This document shows, in pieces, positions 53,200-60,691 of a stretch of 64,000 bases of DNA. The notes beneath the pieces were generated by a model. It ran no database searches, was not told where the DNA came from, and saw nothing but the letters and a program-made list of their open reading frames with translations. Source of the DNA: Bacillota bacterium (GTDB taxonomy: Bacteria; Bacillota; Clostridia; Christensenellales; CAG-138); NCBI GenBank assembly GCA_023400985.1, contig JAEXEN010000030.1, positions 1 through 64,000 on the forward strand. Direction: 5' to 3'. Each line of letters opens with the position of its first letter. Within the stretch, counting starts at the first letter, position 1. A program made the position numbers and the translations under genes.

Positions 53200-53236
53200 A
53201 AAAATAAAAGAATAGGAGCCTTTATAAAAAAGCTCC
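53200..53236 (-). terminator. attenuator-like terminator ahead of oadG
   Basis: On the minus strand GGAGC and GCTCC (extended by three A-T pairs after a mismatch) are followed by a T-rich tract (TATTCTTTTATTTTT) only 16 bases before the oadG start. Placed between promoter and gene, it suggests attenuation. Confidence 0.7.
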
Positions 53237-53245
53237 CACCCATAA

Positions 53246-53274
53246 GCTTCAGCATCTTGAAGCGGCAAAGCCGC
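53246..53274 (-). promoter_or_regulatory. tandem hairpins in the oadGB leader
   Basis: Two small hairpins, GCTTCA/TGAAGC and GCGGC-AAA-GCCGC, share two bases and so are partly exclusive. They lie just upstream of the attenuator. No known riboswitch class was recognised. Confidence 0.45.
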
Positions 53275-53306
53275 CCAACCGGAAGAAAACCATATTCCTT
53301 TTTTGT

Positions 53307-53335
53307 AGTTTACGAGAAACGGGGCGAAAGGTCAA
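53307..53335 (-). promoter_or_regulatory. probable promoter of oadGB
   Basis: Minus-strand TTGACC and TAAACT with a 17-base spacer, leaving a leader of about 115 bases before oadG. Confidence 0.6.
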
Positions 53336-53359
53336 GAGAAAACCGAGCTATATGCAAAT

Positions 53360-54424
53360 TTATGCATGATCCTGCGCGTCCTTCACATATTGCAGAAAAC
53401 CGTCGGTAAACTCGATGCTTCCGTCCTTTTTTACCCACGCCGCTTCCGCGCCTACGCTTTTTAAAAGCGCCTTCCCCTCTTCGATCGGCATGATAAACAC
53501 GGCGGTCGAGAGAGAATCGCCCGTACCTGAGTCTGGGGAGAGTATGGTCACCTGCAGGTAATTTGCCGCGGGCATGAGGGTATCGGGATCGATGATGTGA
53601 TGGTATTTTTCGCCGTCCACCATGTAGTAACGCTCGTAAACGCCGCTTGACACGATGGCCATATCGTTGACGAGCACATGCATAAGCTCCTTCTGTTCGC
53701 TTTCCTTATCCGGGTTTTGTATGCCGATGTTCCAGCGCGTGTCGCCGTCGGAATCGGGCTCCAGCTTTTCGCCGATGGCGCGCACATTGCCGCCGACGCT
53801 TATGAGAAGCGAGGTAACGCCAAGGCTATCGGCGTACAGCGCCACCTGCTCGGTCGCGTAGCCCTTGGCCGTAGACCCTACGTCGAGGCTCATGAGCGGG
53901 TCCCGAAGGTACACGGTGGAATCTTCCTCATCGATCACGATATCGCTTATGTTCGTGTGTTTTGCGGCGTCTTGCAGGAGTTCCGCCGGCGGGAGCTTTG
54001 CGTTTTCGGGGTCAGCTAACCCCGCCTCGCGGTAATCGTGCCAAATCGAGAGCACCGCGCCCATCGCTGCGTTCACGGCGCCGCCCGTCTCGGCATTTCG
54101 CTCGATCATAAGCTTCAACAGGCTTATGATGCGCGGATCGACCTTGACGGGCGCCACGCCGGCATTGTCGTTTATGGTTTTTATGTTGTTAACGCCGTCA
54201 TAGTCGTTATAGATGTCGTAAAGCCTATGGTACTCCTCAAGCTTCGCGCGAAGCTTTTCGGCGAACGCCTTAAATTCCTCCTCGCTCTTCGCGTAGCCGA
54301 CAATGGTGGTCATCGTATCGAACAGCCCCAAAAACTGCGCGCTGTAGCGCTGCCCGGCTTTTTCGGCGCAGCCGCAGGCGAGGAGCAGGAGAACGCAGAG
54401 AAAAAGGGCAATCGCTTTTTTCAT
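53360..54424 (-). CDS. apbE: FAD:protein FMN transferase, lipoprotein form
   Basis: Attaches FMN covalently to threonine or serine of surface flavoproteins. The 354-residue protein has a lipoprotein signal (LLACGC, Cys17 or Cys19), TMTTIVGYA near the start, the FAD/Mg motif MSLDVGSTAKGYATEQV, SVGGNVRAIG and the late GDSLSTAVFIMP. In EET loci this role is called FmnB. It is the last gene of the locus and follows the repeat lipoprotein across a hairpin, which is its likely substrate by position. Confidence 0.94.
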   Translation of the reverse strand: MKKAIALFLCVLLLLACGCAEKAGQRYSAQFLGLFDTMTTIVGYAKSEEEFKAFAEKLRAKLEEYHRLYDIYNDYDGVNNIKTINDNAGVAPVKVDPRIISLLKLMIERNAETGGAVNAAMGAVLSIWHDYREAGLADPENAKLPPAELLQDAAKHTNISDIVIDEEDSTVYLRDPLMSLDVGSTAKGYATEQVALYADSLGVTSLLISVGGNVRAIGEKLEPDSDGDTRWNIGIQNPDKESEQKELMHVLVNDMAIVSSGVYERYYMVDGEKYHHIIDPDTLMPAANYLQVTILSPDSGTGDSLSTAVFIMPIEEGKALLKSVGAEAAWVKKDGSIEFTDGFLQYVKDAQDHA

Positions 54425-54440
54425 AATACACCTTAATGAG

Positions 54441-54472
54441 AATCGGAGAGGCGGCAGGCCGTCTCTCCGATT
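54441..54472. repeat. hairpin between repeat lipoprotein and apbE
   Basis: AATCGGAGAG pairs with CTCTCCGATT, with a further inner GCGG/CCGT, giving 14 pairs around a CAGG loop. On the minus strand no T-run follows, so it may lower rather than stop transcription into apbE, or protect the upstream mRNA end. Confidence 0.75.
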
Positions 54473-54490
54473 TCCTTTTTAAAAGACAGT

Positions 54491-55552
54491 TTACTTCGCG
54501 GCCTTGGCGATAGCGGCCAAAAAGTCGCCGATGTGCACGGTGACGGAGGCGGTGATATCCGAGGACGTCGCATGGCCTTCCGCGTCGAGCGCGATACCCG
54601 CGACCTCCGCGGGGGTCTTGCCGGTCACATAGGCTGCAAACGCGGCGGCCTGCTCATACCATTCCTTGCCGATGCCCGACTGGCCCTTCATGTTGTAGGC
54701 GTCGCCGAGTTCATCTTTGGTCTGCACGGCGGCGGAAATGTCGCTCGTGATCTTACCGGCGGCATCGAAGGTGACCTTGGCCTGGCTGGCGTCGATCACA
54801 CAGCTCGTGATGGTCCCCTCGCCGTTTCTTGTAATGACGGCGTAGTTGTTGTAGACCTGCACGAGGCCTTCCGCATCCGCGGCGGCGTTTTTCGAATCGC
54901 TGATGCTCGTTACGGTGCCGACGCTCAGCGTATCGCCGGAGGACGCGCCAAGCTCTTTGGCGTTGGCAGCGGCCTTCGTGACTGCGGTTATGAAATCGAC
55001 CACATGCACGGTGACGGAGGCGGTGAGGTCCGCGTCGGATGCGTGACCGTCCTCGGTGACGGCAATGCCCTGCACCTCGTCGGCTGTTTTACCCACCACA
55101 TAGGAGGCAAACGCGGCGGCCTGTTCGTTCCATTCCTTGCCGATGCCGGACTGGCCTCTCATATTGTAGGCGTCGCCGAGCTCGTTTTTGGTCTGGAATT
55201 CGGTATCGAGCGGGGTGGTAACGGCGCCTGTGGCGTCAAAGTTGACCTTGGTCTGCGCGGCGTCGATAACGCAGGCGACGATCTTCCCGTCAGCAGCTAC
55301 CGTGACCGCGGCGATAGTGGAGTAGCCCTGCACGAGGCCCGCGGTATCCGCGGCGGCATCCGTCGAATCGGAAACCGTGGTGACGACGGCCAAGCCGGTC
55401 TTTACCGAATCGGCAGCGGGCGCCTCGGTGCCGGCGGCGGGCGTCTCCGTACCGGGAGCAGGCGTCTCCGTGCCGGGTGTCTTCGGGCCGCAGCCCGCGA
55501 CGAGCACGCTTAAAAGCATGACCGCCATAACAAACGCAAATAGTTTCTTCAT
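54491..55552 (-). CDS. two-repeat surface lipoprotein of the EET locus, possible flavin carrier
   Basis: A 353-residue lipoprotein: lipobox LVAGC (Cys21), a Pro/Thr/Glu-rich linker (about 24-48), then two tandem copies of one domain (about 51-197 and 211-353). Both copies share GLVQ, CVIDA, the block ELGDAYNM with GQSGIGKEW, AAAFA-YV-GKT and a terminal LTASVTVHV or ITASVTVHI. This is the place occupied by PplA, the two-domain flavinylated lipoprotein of Listeria, but the usual acceptor motif (SGAT) is missing; the TASVT threonines are the best candidates. AAGGAGG precedes the ATG. A similar family exists in gut Clostridia without known function. Confidence 0.75.
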   Translation of the reverse strand: MKKLFAFVMAVMLLSVLVAGCGPKTPGTETPAPGTETPAAGTEAPAADSVKTGLAVVTTVSDSTDAAADTAGLVQGYSTIAAVTVAADGKIVACVIDAAQTKVNFDATGAVTTPLDTEFQTKNELGDAYNMRGQSGIGKEWNEQAAAFASYVVGKTADEVQGIAVTEDGHASDADLTASVTVHVVDFITAVTKAAANAKELGASSGDTLSVGTVTSISDSKNAAADAEGLVQVYNNYAVITRNGEGTITSCVIDASQAKVTFDAAGKITSDISAAVQTKDELGDAYNMKGQSGIGKEWYEQAAAFAAYVTGKTPAEVAGIALDAEGHATSSDITASVTVHIGDFLAAIAKAAK

Positions 55553-55582
55553 GATATCCTCCTTGATATTTATGGTTTTGGT

Positions 55583-56116
55583 TTATTTAAGATGCAATCT
55601 CTGAAACGCCGGAGAGGTCAGCTTCAGCAAAACAGAGGTTGCAAATCCCGTAACGATGCCCGAAAGGAGCAGAACCGGAAAATACGGCCACAAAAAAGTA
55701 TCGAGAATGAGCGAGGCCGCCAGTATCTGCCCGACGTTGTGAAAGACCGCTCCCATAACGCTTATAAGAAGGTACGTAGCCTTCTCTCCCCGAAAGCTGA
55801 GGATAAGCGCCATGACGCAAAACGAAAGGAGACCGCCCGAAAGGCTCAGCGCGCCTGCGATCGCACCGCGTGTGGCCGCCGCGAAAAGCGCCTTCAGGAC
55901 GACGAGCGCAAGCGCGTCGCGTTTCCTTAACTGCAAGAGCGCAAACATCACGACGATGTTCGCAAGCCCCAGACGCACGCCCGGCACAGGCACGGGCACG
56001 GGTATGAAGCCTTCTATGATCGAGAGCACGACGGCGAGCGCGAAAAGCATCCCCATCAGCGCGAGGCGCTTTACGTATGCCGTATCCCTCTTTTTTTCCA
56101 AGGTTTTCCCTTCCAT
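55583..56116 (-). CDS. eetB: EetB, Gx-transporter-family membrane protein
   Basis: A 177-residue protein with about five membrane helices, LSIIEGFIPVPVPVPGVRLG and ANIVVMFALLQLRKRDAL, matching the Gx transporter family (often mislabelled heptaprenyl synthase component I) to which EetB of extracellular electron transfer loci belongs. It is thought to pass electrons from quinone to surface flavins. The start is uncertain: MEGKTLEKKRD is chosen, but an ATG 21 codons upstream overlaps the eetA stop as ATGA. Confidence 0.85.
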   Translation of the reverse strand: MEGKTLEKKRDTAYVKRLALMGMLFALAVVLSIIEGFIPVPVPVPGVRLGLANIVVMFALLQLRKRDALALVVLKALFAAATRGAIAGALSLSGGLLSFCVMALILSFRGEKATYLLISVMGAVFHNVGQILAASLILDTFLWPYFPVLLLSGIVTGFATSVLLKLTSPAFQRLHLK

Positions 56117-56175
56117 ATACCTATACTTCTCCCGATTGCCCGCCGCAATACATTTTTTCCCATACCGTGTGCCGG

Positions 56176-56562
56176 TCATCCGACCACGAGATCGGGCGCA
56201 TCGGGGTCCTTTTGCGCGCTCACGATCTTTATGTAGACCTCGTTTGGCAGGCACGCCGCCGTCTGGCCCGCAAGATGCAGCTTCCCGGACCGGATGCAGA
56301 TCTTATCCGGGCAGTCGGACTCGATAAAGGCGATGCTGCCGTCGCCGTAAAGGTGAAACACCACATTCGGAAGTTCGCCGACCGAAAAGCTCTCTTCTTT
56401 ACCCTCCGACAGCGAAACGGTTTTGACGAGCTGCGACCTATAATAGATTTCCGCATATGCGCCGGTCTTCCCCTCCGTGCCGTTTACAAGAAACCAGAGC
56501 AGAAAACCGATTACGGCAATCACACCGACGATGATGAGATCGCGCTTCGCCGCAAATTTCAT
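56176..56562 (-). CDS. eetA: EetA, NusG domain II membrane protein
   Basis: A 128-residue protein with a basic head, one membrane helix (about 9-27) and an extracytoplasmic NusG-II-like domain holding SDCPDKICIRSGKLHLAGQT and AACLPN. This Cys pattern is typical of the EetA family. The ATG overlaps the prenyltransferase stop (ATGA) with GGGGG upstream; a GTG four codons earlier is less likely. It lies directly before eetB, as in Listeria-type EET loci. Confidence 0.87.
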   Translation of the reverse strand: MKFAAKRDLIIVGVIAVIGFLLWFLVNGTEGKTGAYAEIYYRSQLVKTVSLSEGKEESFSVGELPNVVFHLYGDGSIAFIESDCPDKICIRSGKLHLAGQTAACLPNEVYIKIVSAQKDPDAPDLVVG

Positions 56563-57482
56563 CCGATCCCCCACCTCGGTAAAAGAGCGCCGAGGAAGAT
56601 GAGCGCAATATGCGTGATGATGATGAGAAGAAAGTTCCTGATCGCCACGATGAACGTTTCCTCCTTCACCTGTTTTTCAAAAAACATATGTATGTTCTTC
56701 TGCACCGGTATGAGCGTTACAAGAAGGAGCAGGCTCGTTACCGGTAAATCGCCCAGCGCGACCATGAGGATGACAGAAGCGTAGCTTACATAGTAAAGCG
56801 CCGCGAACAGGTAAAGCGCGTGCTTCCGCTTGAGGTAATACGCGAGGGTGAAGCGCTTTACCGCGATATCGTGCTCGAGATCGCAGATGTTATTGGCGAA
56901 CATGATGTTCGCCGTGAGGCACGTCGGCAGCACCGCGAGCAATATAAGCCCGATAAGCGGCATCACCTGGAATTCTACCGCAAGCGCGCCGCCCGCGAGC
57001 GAATAGGTAAAAAGCGTTTCCGGGGCGTTTATGTACACGACGATGAACGGTATCACAAAGCCGTAGAAAAAGCCCGAAACGAGCTCCCCATAGGGACCGT
57101 GTGAAATGGGCACCGGACCAAAGGAGTACAAAATACCGAACAAAAAGCACAACGTGCCCGCAAGGAGCACCACGATATCCGTCAGGGCCGCAAGCCATAT
57201 CCCGAGTGCCGTGCTCACCAAAAGAAGCGCGATCGTGATGATGAGAGCGGTCTTGCGGGGGAAGGTAAGCGTCTGATGGTTCTTTTTCGTATCGTTGTAG
57301 TTGTTGATGGTCGTGGCCGTGAGGTCGAATAAAAACATGCCGAAAAAGAACACCGCCGGGCGCAGCGGGTCGATCGAGACGCCGTTCACAAATAGATATG
57401 CGAGCGTCATCAAAAAGGGAAATACGCTCGTGATCTTCGTCTTAATCTCGACGTAGGTAAATAACCGCCTGACCGCGTCCAT
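56559..57482 (-). CDS. dmkA: UbiA-family DHNA prenyltransferase (DmkA/MenA-like)
   Basis: Membrane prenyltransferase that joins a polyprenyl chain to dihydroxynaphthoate to make the demethylmenaquinone used for extracellular electron transfer. The 307-residue protein has eight or nine helices, a first motif LTATTINNYNDTKKN (a variant of the Asp-rich UbiA motif) and a second NNICDLEHDIAVKRFT. The gene abuts the polyprenyl synthase gene with no gap, supporting joint use. No other menaquinone genes are in the window. Confidence 0.9.
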   Translation of the reverse strand: MDAVRRLFTYVEIKTKITSVFPFLMTLAYLFVNGVSIDPLRPAVFFFGMFLFDLTATTINNYNDTKKNHQTLTFPRKTALIITIALLLVSTALGIWLAALTDIVVLLAGTLCFLFGILYSFGPVPISHGPYGELVSGFFYGFVIPFIVVYINAPETLFTYSLAGGALAVEFQVMPLIGLILLAVLPTCLTANIMFANNICDLEHDIAVKRFTLAYYLKRKHALYLFAALYYVSYASVILMVALGDLPVTSLLLLVTLIPVQKNIHMFFEKQVKEETFIVAIRNFLLIIITHIALIFLGALLPRWGIG

Positions 57483-58460
57483 TTACGCCTTTCTCCCGGC
57501 GGACTTCATGAGAAGCCCGCTCAATATCTCCCGCTTTTTATCGCTCGCCATACCGTCTATCGCCCTTTGGGTCCGCTTGTACAGGCTATCGATCTTCTTC
57601 TTCGTATAGTCAAGCCCGCCCGCCGCGACCACGGCCGCCTTGAGTTCGGATGCGGGCATCCCCGCTTGCGCGCGAGCACAAAGCGAACTGTCGCGTTTTA
57701 TTGCATAGATGAGCGGGAGCGTAATAACACCGCGCACATAGTCGCTGAGCACGGGCTTTTTGCTTTTTTGAAGCGTGGAGGCATAATCCGCACAGTCATC
57801 GCTGAGCTGGAAGATTACGCCGAGGTCGTTCCCCGCCCGGGTGTAGAAGTCCTTTGCCGAATCCGGCTCGTCCGAGATCAGGAAGCCCATGTAGAAACAT
57901 GCCTCGAACAGCGCTGCCGTTTTGCCGCGGATGATCGTAAAATACTCGCGCTCCGAGAGCGAGAAATTGAAATCGTTGCGATTCTGCCTAAGCTCGCCTA
58001 AGAGCACCTCCGTGAGGTAGTGCGGAAACGATCGCTCGATCTTGCGGTCTTCCCTTTCGTTCATGGTGGAAATGAGCTCGAGCGCCGTGCAAAACAGGTA
58101 ATCGCCGCAAAGCACTGCATACTTTTGGCCGAACTTGTGGTGCACCGTCTCAATGCCGCGGCGCTTATCCGCGTCGTCTATAATATCGTCGTGCACGAGC
58201 GTCGCAAGATGGAGAAGCTCCGCCGCCGCCGCGGCCTTTACGGCGTCCTCCGCTACGGTCCCGTCCGCGCGGAGCGCACAGGCAAGCAACGCGCGAGCGC
58301 GTATCTGTTTGCCCGCCGCCCTGCTTAGATGCGCCGTCATGCCGCGGATCACCGCGGGCGCGCCGCGTAGCAGACGCTTGATCTCTTCCGTCGTTTTTTC
58401 TGCCGCCGCCTCATAGCGAAGCCCCGCTTCGCGGGGCGCGGCGTTTTTCCGTTCAGTCAT
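57483..58460 (-). CDS. dmkB: polyprenyl diphosphate synthase (DmkB-like)
   Basis: Trans-isoprenyl synthase supplying the quinone side chain. The 325-residue protein has the first Asp-rich motif VHDDIIDDADKRRG (Asp91 onward) and the second QLSDDCADYA (aspartates near 216-220, less regular than the usual DDxxD), with GKQIRARALLACA upstream. It overlaps the NDH-2 gene by eight bases. Confidence 0.92.
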   Translation of the reverse strand: MTERKNAAPREAGLRYEAAAEKTTEEIKRLLRGAPAVIRGMTAHLSRAAGKQIRARALLACALRADGTVAEDAVKAAAAAELLHLATLVHDDIIDDADKRRGIETVHHKFGQKYAVLCGDYLFCTALELISTMNEREDRKIERSFPHYLTEVLLGELRQNRNDFNFSLSEREYFTIIRGKTAALFEACFYMGFLISDEPDSAKDFYTRAGNDLGVIFQLSDDCADYASTLQKSKKPVLSDYVRGVITLPLIYAIKRDSSLCARAQAGMPASELKAAVVAAGGLDYTKKKIDSLYKRTQRAIDGMASDKKREILSGLLMKSAGRKA

Positions 58461-60429
58461 GATAGAGGTACGATTTCCTTACCCAGCCGATCTTCTTCCA
58501 GCCCTTTTTAAGGGCCGGCATCACATAATAATCGAAGCCGAAAATTTGACCGCCGCCGAACAGGATGGCGATTCCCGCAAAGATCATCCAGAAAGTCGAA
58601 AGATACAAACCCGTGGTGCACGCGAACATGACTAGGAGAACCAGCGAAACAAGGCCCGAAAGCGTTGTGAAAAGGCCGCCCATCATGCCGAGGCCAATGA
58701 GGATCTCCGCAAACACGATGAAAATCTGCATCGCAAGCGACAGGCCTTGCCGCGGCAGAAGCACATCGTTGATGAACCAGTTCATAAGAGGTATGTCGAG
58801 CTTGAAAGCATAATCGGAAATCGTGGATTCCGCTAGCGTCTTGCCGCTCACGAAAATGGCCTTGAATATCCCAAGGAAATTGATATTGAACAAAAGCGTG
58901 CCTGTGGAAGCGGTCGCGGCTCCCGTGGCGCTCGATATCGCGTCCGATGCGGCGGCCGCCGCGCCGGTAGCGCCGGAAACGCCGTCGCTCACGCCCAGAA
59001 TGCCGTTGAACCATGAGGTCGCGCCGCCGAAGAAGCCTTCGAGCATGGGTTTTTTGAGCCAGCCCTCCACGATCTTCATGATACCTTCAAACACCCATAC
59101 CGCGCCAAGCCATATGCGGAGCGGCACGAGCAAGAAGCTGGGGGTGCGGTTGGAGAAATGCCCGCCCACGAAACTCCTTTTGTTGCGGACGGTAAAGAAC
59201 TCGTGCTTGAGATAGCTCGCGATCTTGTTCCAGCCAAGCACCTGTATGAAATATACGATGTTGATAAAATGCTTGACGAACATCGCAAAAAAGGATGCGA
59301 GGTTGATCTTGTGGTTGGCCGTGCCTACGCGCGCCTTGCCATAGCGGCCGCCCACGCTCACCATCACGCCGTGGAACCTGGGCTTGTAGGTTTCCATCTC
59401 GCCCGTCCCCGTTACGGCGCAGACGATGTTATGCGCCACGGTGCCGGCGCTCTGCTCGCAGTTTTCCACCATCTGGGGCACAGGTGCGCTTTCGCCCTCG
59501 GCGGTGAACAAAAGATTGTCGCCCGCGATGTAAACACGCTCGTCCTTGGTGCTCCTAAGGTACGCGTCGGCCTCGAGCCTGCAGCGTTTCTGGTTGGGGA
59601 GCTCGCAGCCGACCTGCTGCGTGATCTCCGAGCTCTCGATACCCGCGACCCAAACGACGGTGCCCGCGACGCTTTTGGTACGCTCGCCGCCACGGTCATA
59701 GGCAATAAAATCCTCGCCGATCTCTACGACGTTGGCGCCCAAGAGCACACGGACGCCCATCTTCTCGAGGCGGCGTTGGATCTTTAAGGAAAGGTCTTCG
59801 GGCAGATTGGGCACCACGCGGGGCAAAACGTCCAAGTTATAAAGCGAAACAAGCGACGGGTCCACCTCGTAGCGCTCCGAGAGTATGGGAACGTATTCGG
59901 CAAGCTCGCCGATCATCTCCACGCCAGTGAAACCCGCACCGACGACATAGAAGCTTAAAAGCTTTTTCTTTTCTTCCTCGTCAAGCTCCGTGGAGGCCTT
60001 GCGGAAGCACTCGTTGATACGGTCCTTCAAACGCGTCGCGTCCTCGAACGACCAAAGCGGATAGGTATGCTCTTTCGCACCCGTAACGCCGAAATAGGTG
60101 GGCCTCGATCCCGCGCTGACCACTACGTAATCGTAGGGGTAGCTCCCCTTTTTGCCGCGCACAACCCTGTTTTCAAAGTCCACAACCTCCACGCAGTCGT
60201 GCACGAAGTTGATGCGCCGCTTCGCAAATATTTTCGAGTAAGGTATGCGAATGTTGTCCTCCTCGACGCGGCCCGCGGCTACTTCGTGGAGCTCCGTGAG
60301 CATGGTATGGAAGGTGTTTTTATCGATAAGGGTGATCTGCACGTCGGGGTTCTTCTTGAGCCTCCTGGCGAGCTTCTTCGCAGTCAGTACGCCGGCATAG
60401 CCTCCGCCGATGATGACGACATTTTTCAT
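58453..60429 (-). CDS. ndh2: type II NADH dehydrogenase with C-terminal DoxX-like membrane domain
   Basis: Non-pumping NADH:quinone oxidoreductase, entry point of the electron transfer chain. Residues about 1-400 are the FAD/NAD two-dinucleotide fold (IIGGGYAGVLTAK; YVVGAGFTGVEMIGELAEY near 161; VYIAGDN). Residues about 425-640 contain several helices resembling DoxX/TQO-type proteins, broken by an Ala/Gly/Ser-rich loop (GVSGATGAAAAASDAISSAT). The total of 658 residues is far longer than ordinary NDH-2 (about 400) and fits the EET-specific Ndh2. It is the first gene of the locus, with a candidate promoter upstream. Confidence 0.93.
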   Translation of the reverse strand: MKNVVIIGGGYAGVLTAKKLARRLKKNPDVQITLIDKNTFHTMLTELHEVAAGRVEEDNIRIPYSKIFAKRRINFVHDCVEVVDFENRVVRGKKGSYPYDYVVVSAGSRPTYFGVTGAKEHTYPLWSFEDATRLKDRINECFRKASTELDEEEKKKLLSFYVVGAGFTGVEMIGELAEYVPILSERYEVDPSLVSLYNLDVLPRVVPNLPEDLSLKIQRRLEKMGVRVLLGANVVEIGEDFIAYDRGGERTKSVAGTVVWVAGIESSEITQQVGCELPNQKRCRLEADAYLRSTKDERVYIAGDNLLFTAEGESAPVPQMVENCEQSAGTVAHNIVCAVTGTGEMETYKPRFHGVMVSVGGRYGKARVGTANHKINLASFFAMFVKHFINIVYFIQVLGWNKIASYLKHEFFTVRNKRSFVGGHFSNRTPSFLLVPLRIWLGAVWVFEGIMKIVEGWLKKPMLEGFFGGATSWFNGILGVSDGVSGATGAAAAASDAISSATGAATASTGTLLFNINFLGIFKAIFVSGKTLAESTISDYAFKLDIPLMNWFINDVLLPRQGLSLAMQIFIVFAEILIGLGMMGGLFTTLSGLVSLVLLVMFACTTGLYLSTFWMIFAGIAILFGGGQIFGFDYYVMPALKKGWKKIGWVRKSYLYHD

Positions 60430-60483
60430 ACGGTTCCCTCGTTTTCCTATAACATACGCGTTTTTCCAACACTGCGCGCTATC

Positions 60484-60513
60484 ATCATACTATAAAATTT
60501 CCTCGGCGGTCAA
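60484..60513 (-). promoter_or_regulatory. probable promoter of the EET operon
   Basis: Minus-strand TTGACC and TATGAT with an 18-base spacer, about 55 bases upstream of ndh2. Confidence 0.6.
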
Positions 60514-60691
60514 TCGTTTGATAATTAACAATCAACTGATATAACCGATAACTATGATAACCGTTTTTATTGCAAAAATCTGTTGGATTTGCAACATTTT
60601 GAATGATACTTTTTATCTCCCTATTTTCGACAAATATAGAGCCGCCCAAGTAGGACGGCAAAAAAATACGGCTGTTCAATTGTGAATTTTC
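60514..60691. other. AT-rich spacer with a TTGAT/ATCAA dyad
   Basis: AT-rich non-coding stretch between the EET promoter and the end of the second btuD. It has an inverted repeat TTGAT-(8)-ATCAA (60518-60535) just upstream of the EET -35 box, a palindrome TTCAATTGTGAA (about 60676), and a GCCGTCC/GGGCGGC hairpin (about 60641-60659) that may weakly end the btuD transcript. A 64-codon open frame here looks spurious. Confidence 0.5.

Noticed and set aside
55583..56116. Heptaprenyl diphosphate synthase component I
   Set aside because: That automatic label is common for this family, but the protein is a multi-helix Gx-family membrane protein in an EET locus that already has a full polyprenyl synthase.
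60485..60679. 64-codon minus-strand frame between ndh2 and the second btuD
   Set aside because: AT-rich spacer containing the ndh2 promoter; the frame has no ribosome site or family resemblance.
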